From assembly GCA_003991915.1 (NCBI GenBank), contig RQTK01000166.1, positions 181,797-245,796 on the forward strand: a stretch of 64,000 nucleotides of DNA, in the 5' to 3' direction. Made by a program: the position numbers and the translations under genes. Shown in pieces: positions 26,175 to 61,180 of the stretch. The number at the start of each line of letters is the position of its first letter. Positions within the stretch are counted from its first letter, which is position 1. The notes under the pieces are model-generated. The model had not been told where the DNA came from, made no database searches, and saw only the letters and a list, made by a program, of their open reading frames with translations. This stretch comes from Elysia chlorotica. Lineage: Eukaryota; Mollusca; Gastropoda; Plakobranchidae.

Positions 26175-26400
26175 AGGAGATGTTGATGTTGAGTTGGTTT
26201 AAATTCCAGCATCAGCACCATATAGGCTATACTTTGAACGAGCCCCAAGACTGACGTCTGGCAGTTTTTTGTGCTGCCACACACCAGAGAGGGCGGGGAT
26301 ACATTGATGCAATTTAATATGAAAACGCTGAGACAGCTGGTCACATTCAATTGACACCGACCCAACCAGTAGGGAGCGCAATCGCCAAGGCTCAAATCTG
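26175..26400 (-). mobile_element. tRNA-derived SINE, head degraded
   Basis: The tail-side words (ATCAGCACCATATAGGCTA, AGACTGACGTCTGGCAG, GTGCTGCCACACACCAGAG, GGTCACATTC, CCGACCCAACCAGTAG) match the order in the copy at 27205-27475. The tRNA-like head at the right end is not recognisable. Confidence 0.65.
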
Positions 26401-27204
26401 GACCTTTTGCATCCAAAATACAGGAGAGAGGTTTTCAAAATGATCACTTGGGTCCTTAGAATGCGACCTCAATACCACTACAAAACCGATTACCAAAGTC
26501 TGTAGGGTTAGCATTCGAAGGGCATGGTAGAGTAATGTATCTTTAAAAAGAAGCTTGGCACGTTGCAGATCAGTCATGTCGAAGTCTCATTTAGTTAGGC
26601 AAGCTACACATTACGTTTAATTTGAGAGTTCAAATCCAAGTCTCATTCAAACCAAAATATGACAAAGCCACAATTTAAAAAAAGATTTCGTATCAGGCTT
26701 TCCTTAAAAGCGGTGGACTTAATTTTAGTGTCGCTGCTGTTGCTGCTGCAAATGATATTGTTGATGTTGATGAAGATGTTGATGAAAATAAAAAATACAA
26801 TGAAGAACATTTTCAGCTGAAATATAAAACAGTTTCACCTCGTAGAAATCGATCGATATAAATCAATATCATGTGTAATGTCATTTTCTTTTACGCCTTT
26901 ATAACATAATTTATGTCTTAAGCTCTTTTTTGGAAACTTGGCAGTAACCACAATAAATTATGTTGGGTGCCAAGTCATTTTTGTTGTTACATAGATCTGG
27001 AAGCCTCTATGATTCTTAAACTATTTCTGTTTGATTATTGAAAGTGGGCTTACTTATTTTTGGCGCCGACCTTTCATTCGCAACATAAAAGTATGCTTTT
27101 CATTAATGTCCAGGATATTAGTTTGCTGTGAAAAATTAATGCTTCGCAAGATGCGATCTTAGTCATTGAAGTGTGGTGACCGTTTTGTTGTGTTCTCTAT
27201 AGGG
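26401..27204. other. Unannotated non-coding stretch
   Basis: A degenerate TGATGTTGATGAAGATG patch lies at about 26740-26790. Nothing else is recognised. Confidence 0.35.
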
Positions 27205-27475
27205 TTTAACGTCTCTTAGGTTCTTCTAGGGAGTCATATATGGCGACGGACCCCAAGACTTACGTCTGACAATTGTATGTGCTGCCACACACGAAACAGG
27301 GCGGGGATACTATGACTCCTGTCTCAGCCGGTCACATTATACTGACCCCGACCAAACCGGTTATAGGGGACGAATATCGGACAAATAAATATGCCGATCG
27401 TGGGATTAGTTGCTCGGACTTCCTGATCTGAAGACAAACGCTCTACCACATGAGCCAGTTCGCCCCCCGACTGTT
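27205..27475 (-). mobile_element. tRNA-derived SINE, best copy in the window
   Basis: Read on the minus strand, the head at the right end carries an A-box-like GAACTGGCTCATGTGG and GGTAGAGCGTTTGTC, then a weak B box near 27410. The body includes GGTCACATTATACTGACCCC, GCGGGGATACTATGACTCC and GACGTCTGACAATTGTATG (plus-strand words), and the 3' end lies near GGGTTTAACGTCTC at 27205. It serves as the reference for the other copies. Roughly 270 bp long, consistent with a Pol III SINE. Confidence 0.72.
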
Positions 27476-27967
27476 TTGGTGGTATATGTGGGGTTTTATA
27501 ATTTTACTCTCTGTTAAGCTTTCTTGGCTAGGTCAAAAATCTAGGCTCTGTTGGGTGAACGAAATCGTCTTTGTCGAAGGGCCTGTGTGTATTTCGTGAG
27601 AATTTTTCGCTCTGCATTTTTGAGGCGTTGTAAAATGGGCTCCTATCGTTCACGAGCCTTTGCAATGAACTGATAAGGGTTACATACATTTTTTTTTCAT
27701 AAGAGTAGGGCAGGGTTGATATGTAGGGAGTTGATTCACTTCCCAAATTTAGCCATATTGGTACTTTCCAGAACTTTCTGGAAGCGTCTCTGCATGTGCG
27801 CAGTTTAGTTTCAGGCTGTCCAAATCTTCGAAGATCTGACATTGACGTCGCTGTCCTGTTGCTGATTCTAACATAATTGTATTGATATGCATAGTTTACT
27901 GAGATTTACTGTTCGGGTGGGAAATTTGTGCAGGTTTTCATTATTTTACAGGGGCACAAACTCTGTT

Positions 27968-28081
27968 TTAAACTTGGATATCCTCGTCTGTAGGCATGAC
28001 TACTTTGACACAGCCAACTGCCATTTAAACTTGGATATCCTCGTCTGTAGGCATGACTACTTCTGACACAGCCAACTGCCT
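27968..28081. repeat. Two tandem copies of a 54/55-bp unit
   Basis: AAACTTGGATATCCTCGTCT to CACAGCCAACTGCC occurs twice head to tail and nearly identical, with one extra C in the second copy. Confidence 0.93.
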
Positions 28082-28267
28082 CGCTTTCGCCGCTTGATGC
28101 ATCCCCCGTACAATAGAACAGATAATAAATGAAATGCCGTATAAATGAAACACTGGGAGTTTGTGATCTTGGTTTTTTCAGTCTTCTAACCCAACTGTAG
28201 AATCTCCACCCCCTCCCCCCGACCCCCATTGCTCTCAGATACCATCTCCCTCCTTGGCTCTCATAGT

Positions 28268-28477
28268 CTCTCTCTCTCTCTTAACTCTCTCTCTCTCTCC
28301 ATTTGTTTTCCCGTGTATCCCTCCAGTTCTTTCTTTAAATCACTATGTCTTTTTGTCCACCAACCCCTCTCTATCTGCATCTCTCTCTGTCTCTGTCGCT
28401 CTCTCCACATCTCTGTCTTTTTTCCATCTCTCTATTTATCTCTCTCTCTAGAGAGAGAGAGAGAGAGAGAGAGGGAG
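28268..28477. repeat. CT-rich tract switching to (GA)n
   Basis: Pyrimidine-rich sequence with a sharp switch at 28449-28450 from CTCTCTCTCT to AGAGAGAGAG. The junction (28437-28471) is a small perfect palindrome of simple repeats. Confidence 0.88.
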
Positions 28478-28755
28478 CTATCAATCTATCTATCTATCGA
28501 TCTATACATTTATCTCTCTGCTCTGTCTTTCTATCTCTATCATTATCAAATAACTATCTATCTTTCCATCTATCTTTCTTTCTATTTGCCCTTTCTTTCT
28601 CTTTATATATCATAACCAGCTACATGTGTATCTATCTATCTATCTATTCGTGCATCTCAAACTATTCAGCCATGTACCAAACCGCTAAGAAAGTGAAAAT
28701 CATCATAATTATTCTAACACCAGAAGCAGAAAGCAGGCCCATAGTACCAAGGTAG
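28478..28755 (+). repeat. Left arm of a large inverted repeat
   Basis: These 278 bp are repeated in reverse complement at 29390-29664 with very few differences by eye, including a unique non-simple part (ATTATTCTAACACCAGAAGC, CAGGCCCATAGTACCAAGG). Some 634 bp separate the arms. The same translated peptide on opposite strands, ending TPEAESRPIVPR, first showed the relation. It may be a fold-back element or a local inverted duplication. Confidence 0.9.
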
Positions 28756-28766
28756 GTGTTGATCTA

Positions 28767-28962
<196 letters not shown>

Positions 28963-29052
28963 TCTCTTCTCTTTCCTATATTATAATCAATATATATGCT
29001 TCCATGTCTTACTTCGCCTCGCCACTTTGTTCTCTCTTTCTTCCCCCCCTCC

Positions 29053-29054
<2 letters not shown>

Positions 29055-29105
<51 letters not shown>
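29055..29105. repeat. (CT)n microsatellite
   Basis: About 25 pure CT units, also inside the loop. Confidence 0.95.
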
Positions 29106-29108
<3 letters not shown>

Positions 29109-29389
29109 TCCCCTTCTCTATCTCCCTAACCTATAAATTCTCCTCAAATCCCTACCCACCCAGAATGTCTCTTCGTCACCATTATTATTTTGTGTATCAA
29201 AGGAAAAAAGATGGGGGGAGGGAGCGCCACATCAAAATGAGGTCCGCGAGAGGTGAGCGCCTGAGCATGGCCCCTACAGGCACAAGGGCCCGAGTGGCGA
29301 GTAAATTAAGATGAAAGGCATTCACTGTGGCACAGGGAGGCACCAAGCGGGCACCAAGCGGCACAGCACGGCACTTGAGCTAATGTTAG

Positions 29390-29664
29390 CTACCTTGGTA
29401 CTATGGGCCTGCTTTCTGCTTCTGGTGTTAGAATAATTATGATGATTTTCACTTTCTTAGCGGTTTGGTACATGGCTGAATAGTTTGAGATGCACGAATA
29501 GATAGATAGATAGATACACATGTAGCTGGTTATGATATATAAAGAGAAAGAAAGAGCAAATAGAAAGAAAGATAGATGGAAAGATAGATAGTTATTTGAT
29601 AATGATAGAGATAGAAAGACAGAGCAGAGATATAAAATGTATAGATAGATAGATTGATTGATAG
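29390..29664 (-). repeat. Right arm of the large inverted repeat
   Basis: Reverse complement of 28478-28755. The homology starts at CTACCTTGGTACTATGGGCC and runs to the GATTGATAG block at about 29664, beyond which GATA repeats continue. Confidence 0.9.
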
Positions 29665-29692
29665 AAAAATAGATGGATAGATAGATAGATAT

Positions 29693-29737
<45 letters not shown>

Positions 29738-29815
29738 CAGATAGATAGATAGATAGATAGAAAAATAGAAAGATTGATGTACAGACAGACAGACAGACAG
29801 ACATACAGACAGATA
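29640..29815. repeat. (GATA)n array with GACA units
   Basis: Over 25 GATA/ATAG units, followed by ACAG units at about 29780-29812. Confidence 0.95.
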
Positions 29816-31186
29816 AAGAAAGCGAGAAAGAAAGAAAACAAGACGCACGGATTAAACATAGGAGAATGTATTTACTTATTTCTTAGTGGATTAATATCTT
29901 TTTAACAATAAAGAATATTGTCACACTGGGCTAAATTAATTTGCAAATATTTTACCTTAAAAAAATTTGATGGTCAACTTTCTTCTTGTAACATTTTCGA
30001 ATATTGATTTTTTCCCCTTTTTTTCTTAATGCTCTTAAGTATAAAATGACAAATCTGAAAACTGTATTTTTTGTAACGTATTTAAAAAAAACATTTCTTA
30101 AATTAATTTTGCTGAATGGAATGCGGTGGCAGCCTTTATAGCACATCAACTAATTTTCGACTCTTATTGATCATGTTCCCTCACCCTAAACAAATCAAGA
30201 TACAGCAACTTTGGGGCTATACTGTTCAAATGATTTACTTCATTTCATCACATTACGCGGAGACAGTTTATGTAACATCAGCCAATACATAACTCTAATT
30301 CTCACTTTCGGAACACGAGAAGAGATCTAATTTAGAACAGTTTTATACTTTTTTTACTTTACATTTTTGTTTCACCCTCCCGGAGTTGCTAGACTAGAAG
30401 CTCAGTGTGAAACACGCTAATGATCTACCAGTATCTTCCGTTGGACTGGAGGCTAGGTGCATTTGTTAAATTTGCAACGCAAAATGAAAAACCATTAGAC
30501 ATTTTCCTTCCGACGCGGGCGCGAAGAAAATTTCGCCTATCAGATTCATGATGGGGGATTTGCAAAAGATTCATTTCCGGCGCGGGGCAGATAACTGTGA
30601 AATGCGGAGCGCGGCATGCGACATAACTCTGCGATGCTGCTGGGCTGTCATGAGTTGCTTCCTCCTATTTCTAGTATCGGCCGAGCGGAAATCTAGCCGG
30701 TAGGGGACGCCACGGGCCAATGTATCACCGCCCGGTGATGAACAGCGCGGGGTCAGCCAGAGAGATGGAACACCCGGGAATATTCAGACAAAAAAATCTG
30801 CTACAGCATGCAGCTTTCAGCCAAGCCAATTTTAGCTACTTCTTAAGTCATCTTTCATGCAGTTACCCTAAACAAATGTTCGCCTATGCCAAAATTTATT
30901 CAATCTGATCAAATATCGGCGGTGATCGATGCCGCTTTGCGCTCTCCCCATGTCGCCATGCCATTCACAGATGTGCAGCAGAAAAGATTTATGTTAGAAA
31001 TGGGTCTCTGGGTTACAATATTTAGCCTTCTTTCGTGTCTTGGCTCCCAACCCAATATCTTGATCTCGGTTGGTGCATTGGTGTTTTTTTTTTTTTGTGT
31101 TGTTTTTTTTAACGATTAGAATGAAATGTGATGTAGACGTATTGGTAAATTATGCCAGTCTTGATATTTTGGTTGCATATAATATG
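29816..31186. other. Non-coding stretch with a small CpG-rich island
   Basis: AT-rich sequence to about 30450. 30500-30760 is locally GC- and CpG-rich (CCGACGCGGGCGCGAAG, CCGGCGCGGGGC) and includes the palindrome-like TCACCGCCCGGTGA at about 30725. No exon is recognised. The island lies about 1.7 kb upstream of the first receptor exon seen. Confidence 0.45.
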
Positions 31187-31283
31187 TCGTAAGTACAACG
31201 CCGGGGTAGCTTGCGACTCCGTAAGAATATACGATAAAGAAGGCCTACGACGAGTCGTAAGCCACCACGACGTTGTACTTACG
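31187..31283. mobile_element. Fold-back repeat, about 97 bp
   Basis: The left arm (CGTAAGTACAACGCCGGGGT continuing to 31218) and right arm (31251-31283, ending CGTTGTACTTACG) are imperfect inverted repeats of about 32 bp. A related segment lies at about 57430-57515, so this looks like a dispersed miniature hairpin element. No transposase family was identified. Confidence 0.6.
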
Positions 31284-32146
31284 GCCCAATAATTATGTTC
31301 ATTAGATCTAATACGTGTTGTTACCGTCATATGTATGTTGTGCAGTTTTTTTTCTTTTGCTCTCGTCCTCAATATTTCTTTGTTGAAAGCAATCCTAATT
31401 TCCCACCCGTACAATCATAATCTTTTGAAAATAAATTTAAAAGAAAATTTGTTGTGGGCCTAATTCATGTTTTGACCAAACTAGGTTGTTTTGGAGTCTC
31501 TGTAATGGGCCGCTACTGTTCACTAGTATCTAATTCTTTTGGTGCTGATAGTAAGTGTTAAAGAACTTAACTGTAATGGACTTCTCTTATGCACATGCAC
31601 ATTTTAACTACCTCTACCTTTTTATAATGGACTAATCTCACTCCTCCCTTAAGGAAGCAAAAAGACCATAAATATATGAAAATTTAAGCAGCTACGATAA
31701 TTATACATGCGCTGTGTGTTTTCACACATTTAATTTACACTATCACTAAATAAAGAACATGTCATAGAACATAGAAAAACAAAACTATTCTCACTAAACA
31801 AGAGGGTTCATTCATTGTACAAGGACATGTTCTTGTTTTTTCCTAAAAGTTGGTTCTGAATCTGTGTCGGTTAATGATTGTGGTCAAATATTCTATAATT
31901 TGAATGCAGCAGCACCGAATGCTCTCGTACCATACTTTTAAGATCTAGATCTTTTAAATCTAGGAACTTGTTCCCGTTTGTACGAAGGGACTTTGATGGT
32001 AAGCAGGGAGAGACAATCCTTAAAAATATGTAGAGAAGTTTCGTCGAGATATCTATAACAACTATAAAAAGCTACGCTATTATAATTGTGAGATACACGG
32101 GTCTTTTCTTTCAACATCACTAACATTTCACGAAGCTTTTATGACA
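31284..32146. other. Unannotated AT-rich non-coding stretch
   Basis: No gene or repeat is recognised. It is probably intron of the receptor gene. Confidence 0.35.
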
Positions 32147-55821
<23,675 letters not shown>

Positions 55822-56010
55822 GTGAGATCTACTTAAACAACAGGCTTTCTCATTGTGGTTGCCTTAATGTTTGATGTATAGGATGATTTTAATAAAGGCA
55901 TATCGGGAGGGAAAAGAAGAAGGACAAGAATAGACGTGGTAAGGAGAAAGGAAACAATACGGAACAGACAACCAGTTAAGAGAAAGAAGTAGATGAAAGT
56001 GAAGGATGGA
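55822..56010. other. Start of the next receptor intron
   Basis: Begins GTGAGATC. Purine-rich toward the GAA tract. The following exon was not found in the remaining 8.2 kb. Confidence 0.7.
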
Positions 56011-56160
56011 AAGAAGAAGAAGAAGAAGAAGAAGAAGAAGAAGAAGAAGAAGAAGAAGAAGAAGAAGAAGAAGAAGAAGAAGAAGAAGAAGAAGAAGAAG
56101 AAGAAGAAGAAGAAGAAGAAGAAGAAGAAGAAGAAGAAGAAGAAGAAAAAGAAGAAGAAA
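56011..56160. repeat. (GAA)n tract, about 45 pure units
   Basis: Pure AAG/GAA from 56011 to about 56147, then slightly interrupted, starting about 190 bp after the donor of exon e. Poly-K, poly-R, poly-F, poly-L and poly-S frames on both strands are artefacts. Confidence 0.98.
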
Positions 56161-56587
56161 GCACAAGAAAGCACAAGAAAAGAACAAAATAATCTCTGTA
56201 CAAAAAGCTGCAGGTCATTCCTTTTACCACATAGATCTATATTTAATAAACGCTGTATTACCTTTCGATTATTATTGAATGGGAAAAACTGCTTTTCGAA
56301 TTTCTGTGGCTGGTTAAAAATTCCCAGCTGCCTAAAGGCGAAAAAAATGTGGTCTTCTTCTGTCATTAATTTAATTTAATGTAAGGAAGGTTGAGGATCT
56401 AAAGTATATTTCATCTTTTTTATGTGTATGTGTTTCTTTTAAGGCTTTAGAACTTATCAAAGAATGTCTACATCAATTTGGTCCCGTCTTGCCCTAAGAT
56501 CAACAGTATTTGCGAAACGTGAAAGAACCGCTATTTATCCTACGCGTCATCATCTATTTCCTTATCCCCACACACACATATGCAACT

Positions 56588-56652
<65 letters not shown>

Positions 56653-56805
56653 CAGACAGACAGAGAGACAGACACGGAGACAAAGAGGAAAGACACAAAG
56701 AATGAGACAAAGACCACAGAGAGGCAGAGCAAGAGAGAGGGAAAGACACAGAGAGACATAGAGCTGGAAGAGAGACAGAGGGATAGGGAGTCAGAGAACA
56801 CGAGA
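56588..56805. repeat. (GA)n microsatellite with a purine-rich extension
   Basis: Over 30 GA units at 56590-56650, then GACAGA-type degenerate units to about 56805. Confidence 0.95.
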
Positions 56806-57180
56806 ATATTTTTTTATTTAAAAATCTGAAGAGATCGCCAGAAAAAGAAAGATGCGGTAATTTGGGCCACGGGTTAACAGACATGAAGCCAAAAAGTGCG
56901 GGTTTTACATATCTTTCAGATTTTTTTTCGAAATAAATCAGTGTTAACTTTGATTTTTTTACTGTCATATTTTACCTTCTCTTGTACTCATTTTTTTTTC
57001 TGGCTGTAACTTTCTTTTGTTCTGTTGGCATTTAGGAGACGCGATAGCTTTTTAAACGGTTTAAATTCCACGCATTAGCCATGGCATGTGCCTCAACAAA
57101 TTATTGTTAGACCAAGCAGCATAATTCCTTGTCTGGCGGTATAAATAACATTTTTATACCTTTAGATCTGTGATTTTTAG
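56806..57180. other. Unannotated non-coding stretch
   Basis: AT-rich with nothing recognised. Confidence 0.35.
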
Positions 57181-58074
57181 CCACTTTGGTGGACAGACCT
57201 CTTTGCCGTTCTCCCGTTCTTTACTTACTTAGGTATGGACTTGTAGATTAAAGTTCTCCCAAATGTTTTTGCCAACTCAGATATAAATCAGTGCTATAAT
57301 ACTCTTAATCTGTTAACCTTTCTTTAATAACTTCGGTGTATGCCTACAGATATCTCAACTTTTTTTCAACGACTTTGGTATAAACCTTAGACCTTCCAAC
57401 CCTTTTTTTACATTTGATGGGTTATAAGTATAAAGTTTACGACCGGCTTTAAGATAGGACAAGAAAGGCTTACGTCGAGTTGTAACTACTGCAACGTTGT
57501 ACCTAAGACCCTAGGTTTAGATCGTTTAATCTTTTTTGCACTCTATAATATCTCTTAACCTTTCTTTGCAGTCTTTATTTCGTAAGATTTCCTTAAGAAC
57601 TCTAGATATCCCAGGATCTCTTTACCCACTACATCAACCAACCATACTTTACACTGTAGATATAGATTTCCCAACCTTGTCTTACTCACGCAGACCCTTC
57701 TCTAGGCGATCAACTCGTCCAATTTGCATGGCGAGTGAAGGCACTTGCCTCCCGAGCTGATGCTTATCTCGATCATCTACCGTCCCACCCAGGGAGACGA
57801 CGTTATCTTTGCTGCCAGACAAGGCAGTATATTTAAAGTCCGAAGGATGCGCTGTCGATCGGTAAAAATAGACCTTTAGATCTCTAAGTCTCCAATTTTC
57901 AAACGTTCTTAACGAACTTCAGTATAGATTTCTAGAATCTACACCTCCCAACTAAGTCTGATTTAGATCTATAAAATCTTGATTACCCAAATTGTCTTTA
58001 TCGAGTTCGATATAGACCTCTAGACTTTAGACCTTACAGTATTTCTTTGCACTCAAGGTCACATAACATTTCTT

Positions 58075-58076
<2 letters not shown>
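57181..58076. repeat. Degenerate minisatellite (left part)
   Basis: Loosely repeated units of about 45-60 bp with words such as TTCGGTGTATGCC, TTTGGTATAAACCTTAGACC, TTCAGTATAGATTTCTAGA and TTCGATATAGACCTCTAGAC. Similar words reappear at 59910-60000 (CTCTGGACTTTAGACTTTAG). The array also contains the block ACTCACGCAGACCC...CCAATTTGCATGGCGAGTG (57685-57830), which has a relative at 59970-60110. A hairpin-related segment is at 57430-57515. The interval 58078-59880 looks like a later LINE insertion into this array. Confidence 0.55.
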
Positions 58077-58077
<1 letters not shown>

Positions 58078-58148
<71 letters not shown>

Positions 58149-58190
58149 CAAAAGAAATAATAATAATAGTAATAATAATAGTAATAAACA
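58078..58190. repeat. (TAA)n microsatellite, likely LINE tail
   Basis: About 23 pure TAA units, then interrupted TAA/TAG units to 58190, placed at the 3' end of the minus-strand LINE. Confidence 0.93.
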
Positions 58191-59870
58191 TTTTTCAACC
58201 ATTATACATCAAATTAATCTAAACAAATATCTTAAATGAGCATAATATCTTTAAAAATTAGTCTGAAAATGACATGCGATAAACAAACTTAAATAAAATA
58301 ATATACGTAAAATGTATGTGTAAATTAATATCCGCCATTATATGAACAAAGAAATAAAAATTATATAAAATTAAACTTTTTAACGCCGTGTATTAAATAA
58401 TTGTATGAGAACAAAAATGCCTAAAAAGAAATCTCTGGGGATAAAGCATAGACCATCACGTGTGCCTTAGCTAAAAGGAAGTGCTAACAAGCTACAAAAT
58501 CACCCATACAAATTATGCGTACACCGTTAAGTTTGATATCTAGTTGAAATAGATGAATTAAGTTATAAAATCTTTGATAAAAGTTCAATCGCTAAAAACA
58601 AGTAGCAACTTCAGAACTAAAAAACACGTTTAAAAAGACGACTCTTAAGAGCTTAAAAAAAAAAACCTCAAGGCTTGCACTCTCCCTAATCTCTCGTAGA
58701 AGAGGATTCCAAACATTTGGTCTATGACACTGTAATATTATTTTAAATTAGTTTTAGGCGTAAAAAGCAAAAGTTTTATCACTTGTAGATTTTAGAAAGC
58801 TTTACATTCTTATTTTTTTCTCTTATTAATAATCTTGGCTGCATGATTTTGGATTTTCTGAAGTTTGTTTTGTTGGTTTACTGAGAGACCAGAAAGTAGT
58901 GCATTGTTATGGTCTAACTTGATTAGGGGTAGAGACGTCATTAATTTAAAGCGACAGCAAATGATAGGTATCTTCTATTATAACTAATATGCCTTATCTC
59001 AAAATAGTAACTTTTACATAATCAACTGACTTGATCACTCATAGAGTTCAATAAAAAAAAATGCATAGATTCTTTGCCTTATGAAATGGCACAACATAAC
59101 TTGAGTTTATTTCCAAAACCTGGTTGTCAGTCTTCTTAAGGTGAGAGGGCTTTCTAAAGAAAACGATTCCAGTTTTTAATCATTTTAGTTGAAGTTTATT
59201 TTGTACCATCCAGTTTTTGATATCCGATATAGTCTTCTGTGTTCTTAATTAACAATTTCGGATGTTGTGTATTTAAAGCATCGTATGATTATCTGTGTAT
59301 TGTCTCTGAACTGGTGATATTGCAGACTCTAAATATTTATTATCTTTGCCAAGGGCTGCAGGTAAATAGTAAAAAGAATGGGACCTAAAAGAACCCCGAG
59401 GAACAACGAAGAGTTAAAGAACTCCGTCAGAATGAGAAGTTCGAACTTTTACACATAGAGTCTGACATTTTAAATAAGATTCAAACCAGGCAATTGCATT
59501 TCCTGTGATGCGAAGATTAATTTTTAGACGACTTAACAGAATTTCGTGGTCTATTGTGTCAAATGCTGCACTTTAAATTTACAAGGCTCAGTAAGCAGGC
59601 TAGGCATTCCCCGAGTCAAGACTGACAATAATGTCATTGAAAACACGTAACAGAGTACAGTAAATGTAGAGATCTAAAAGCAGAGTGAAAAGTGTCTATA
59701 AGTTCAAAAAATTTATATCAAATTCTAGTAAAAGTTGTTTCAGCGCGACTTCCTCTAAAATCTTCCAAAGAAAGGGAAAATTTTATACAGGCCGATCGTT
59801 TTAAAACCCATTTTGATCCAAATTATATTTCTTTAGAAGAGGCTTTATGATAGCCTTTCTTGAAAAGTGA
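58191..59870 (-). mobile_element. Decayed non-LTR retrotransposon (LINE), minus strand
   Basis: Minus-strand frames show RT motif A, AAFDTIDHEILLSRL (about 59580-59535), then GNAIAWFESYLKCQTLCVKV, VPRGS, and SDIKNWMVQNKLQL. The C-terminal signature LDHNNALLSGLSVNQQNKLQ followed by KIQNHAAKII lies at about 58915-58830, and WNPLLREIRESASL at about 58712-58672. These match the widespread jockey/CR1-type ORF2 (FDTIDH, LDYCNSLLxGL, LQRVQNxAAR, LPxxIRxSxS), clade not assigned. Several frameshifts and stops are present, so it is inactive. The 5' part, including the endonuclease, is missing. Confidence 0.85.
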
Positions 59871-59909
59871 TGGATTTGAACGTACCCTGTAGTCAAACAG
59901 ACATAACGA

Positions 59910-60115
59910 TAGTAATGACAGACCTCTGGACTTTAGACTTTAGACTTCAGAACTAGATTTGGAAACCTCACCTTACTCACGTCGACCCGTCTCTGTTCGA
60001 TCAATCCGTCCAATTTGCATGCCGAGTGGAGTCACTTGTCTCTCCGAGCCCATGCTTATCAGGACCATCTATCGCCCAGGAGGGACGGCGTCAGCTTCGC
60101 TGCCTGCTGGACTTG
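59910..60115. repeat. Degenerate minisatellite (right part) with a dispersed block
   Basis: The block TACTCACGTCGACCCGTCTC, then CCAATTTGCATGCCGAGTGG, is related to 57685-57830 in the same orientation. It supports a single array interrupted by the LINE. Confidence 0.6.
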
Positions 60116-60299
60116 TGATTTTCGCTTTTTTGTTTTTTGTTTGGGTTTCTCATTTTCATTCAAATTGCTATATCAAGCCGCTTCTTTCAGTCTTGTTACT
60201 TACCCTCTCTCTGTGTGATTTCCTTGATATCTCTAAGTTGTTCTTTCCGACACACTTTCTTTTTTTCTCTTTGGAACCTTATCACTTTAATGTTGGTAC

Positions 60300-60348
60300 C
60301 GCTTCTCAGTCTCTGTCTGTCTGCATGTCTATCTCTGTCTCTCTCTCC

Positions 60349-60388
<40 letters not shown>

Positions 60389-60500
60389 ATCTCTCTTTCT
60401 GTATCTGTCTCTGACTCTCCCTGTCTGTCTGTTTCTTTCTATTTCTGTCTCTCTCTATCGTTTTTTCTCTCTCTCTATCTATTTCTTTCTATGTTTCTCT
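60300..60500. repeat. CT-rich tract with (CT)n core
   Basis: A (CT)n run at about 60340-60386 lies within CTGT/CTTT-rich sequence. Confidence 0.93.
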
Positions 60501-60504
60501 CGAG

Positions 60505-60655
60505 TACTATCTGGTGCAGGTGGTAGAGCGTTCGTCACGCAATCAGGAAGTCCGCGGTTTGAAAAACACGAACGGCGAACTGGTCTTGGGGCCCGTTCAC
60601 ATTGCAGCCTATTATAGGGCTGACATTGGGTGTTAAACAACCAACTCAATTCAAA
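60505..60655 (+). mobile_element. tRNA-derived SINE, internally deleted, plus strand
   Basis: The tRNA-like head (TCTGGTGCAGGTGGTAGAGC, AGGAAGTCCGCGGTTTGAA) is followed directly by the 3' end (TTGGGGCCCGTTCAC, GGGTGTTAAACAACCAAC, TCAATTCAA). The middle of the body seen at 27205-27475 is absent. Confidence 0.68.
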
Positions 60656-60820
60656 TGAACTATGTTGTTCTCAGTTGTTTAATCTTACTTTTCTTCCAGG
60701 CACTGTCTTTTTTCTGAAAAGTAAATCTACAATTTCCATCCAATTCATTTATTTCTCTTTATCTATACACCTCACTCCCAGCTTTTACTCTGTGTTCTTC
60801 CTCCCTCCCCCCCTCTCTCT

Positions 60821-60821
60821 T

Positions 60822-60910
<89 letters not shown>
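60821..60910. repeat. (CTGT)n-(CT)n compound microsatellite
   Basis: About 9 CTGT units, then about 26 CT units. Confidence 0.97.
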
Positions 60911-60912
<2 letters not shown>

Positions 60913-61180
60913 AAGTAACGATTAGGTTCCCCTGAGGGATTCTTAACGACGAGACTTTTTCCACCTCTTTAGCTTCTATCAAATGGAATCTCTCGATTCA
61001 AAATCTATAAGGCAATTTATTTCTTGTATACAAAATCAACCTAGCCAATGCGCCATTCGACTCATACTTACAAAGGCAGACCGTCCTCTGTTAATAAAAT
61101 AATTGCTTAAATACAAATAGATAGTTGCGTGACCGATCTCATACCTTATTAGTCCTTGACCCATTTTCGAGGAAAAATTG
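60911..61180. other. Unannotated non-coding stretch
   Basis: Nothing recognised. Confidence 0.35.

Noticed and set aside
28345-28755. Conserved protein shared by two loci (TPEAESRPIVPR ending)
   Set aside because: The identity comes from the large DNA inverted repeat. Most of the frame is CT/TATC repeat.
55833-56379. Open frames with poly-F, poly-L, poly-S, poly-K or poly-R on both strands
   Set aside because: All derive from the GAA.TTC tract.
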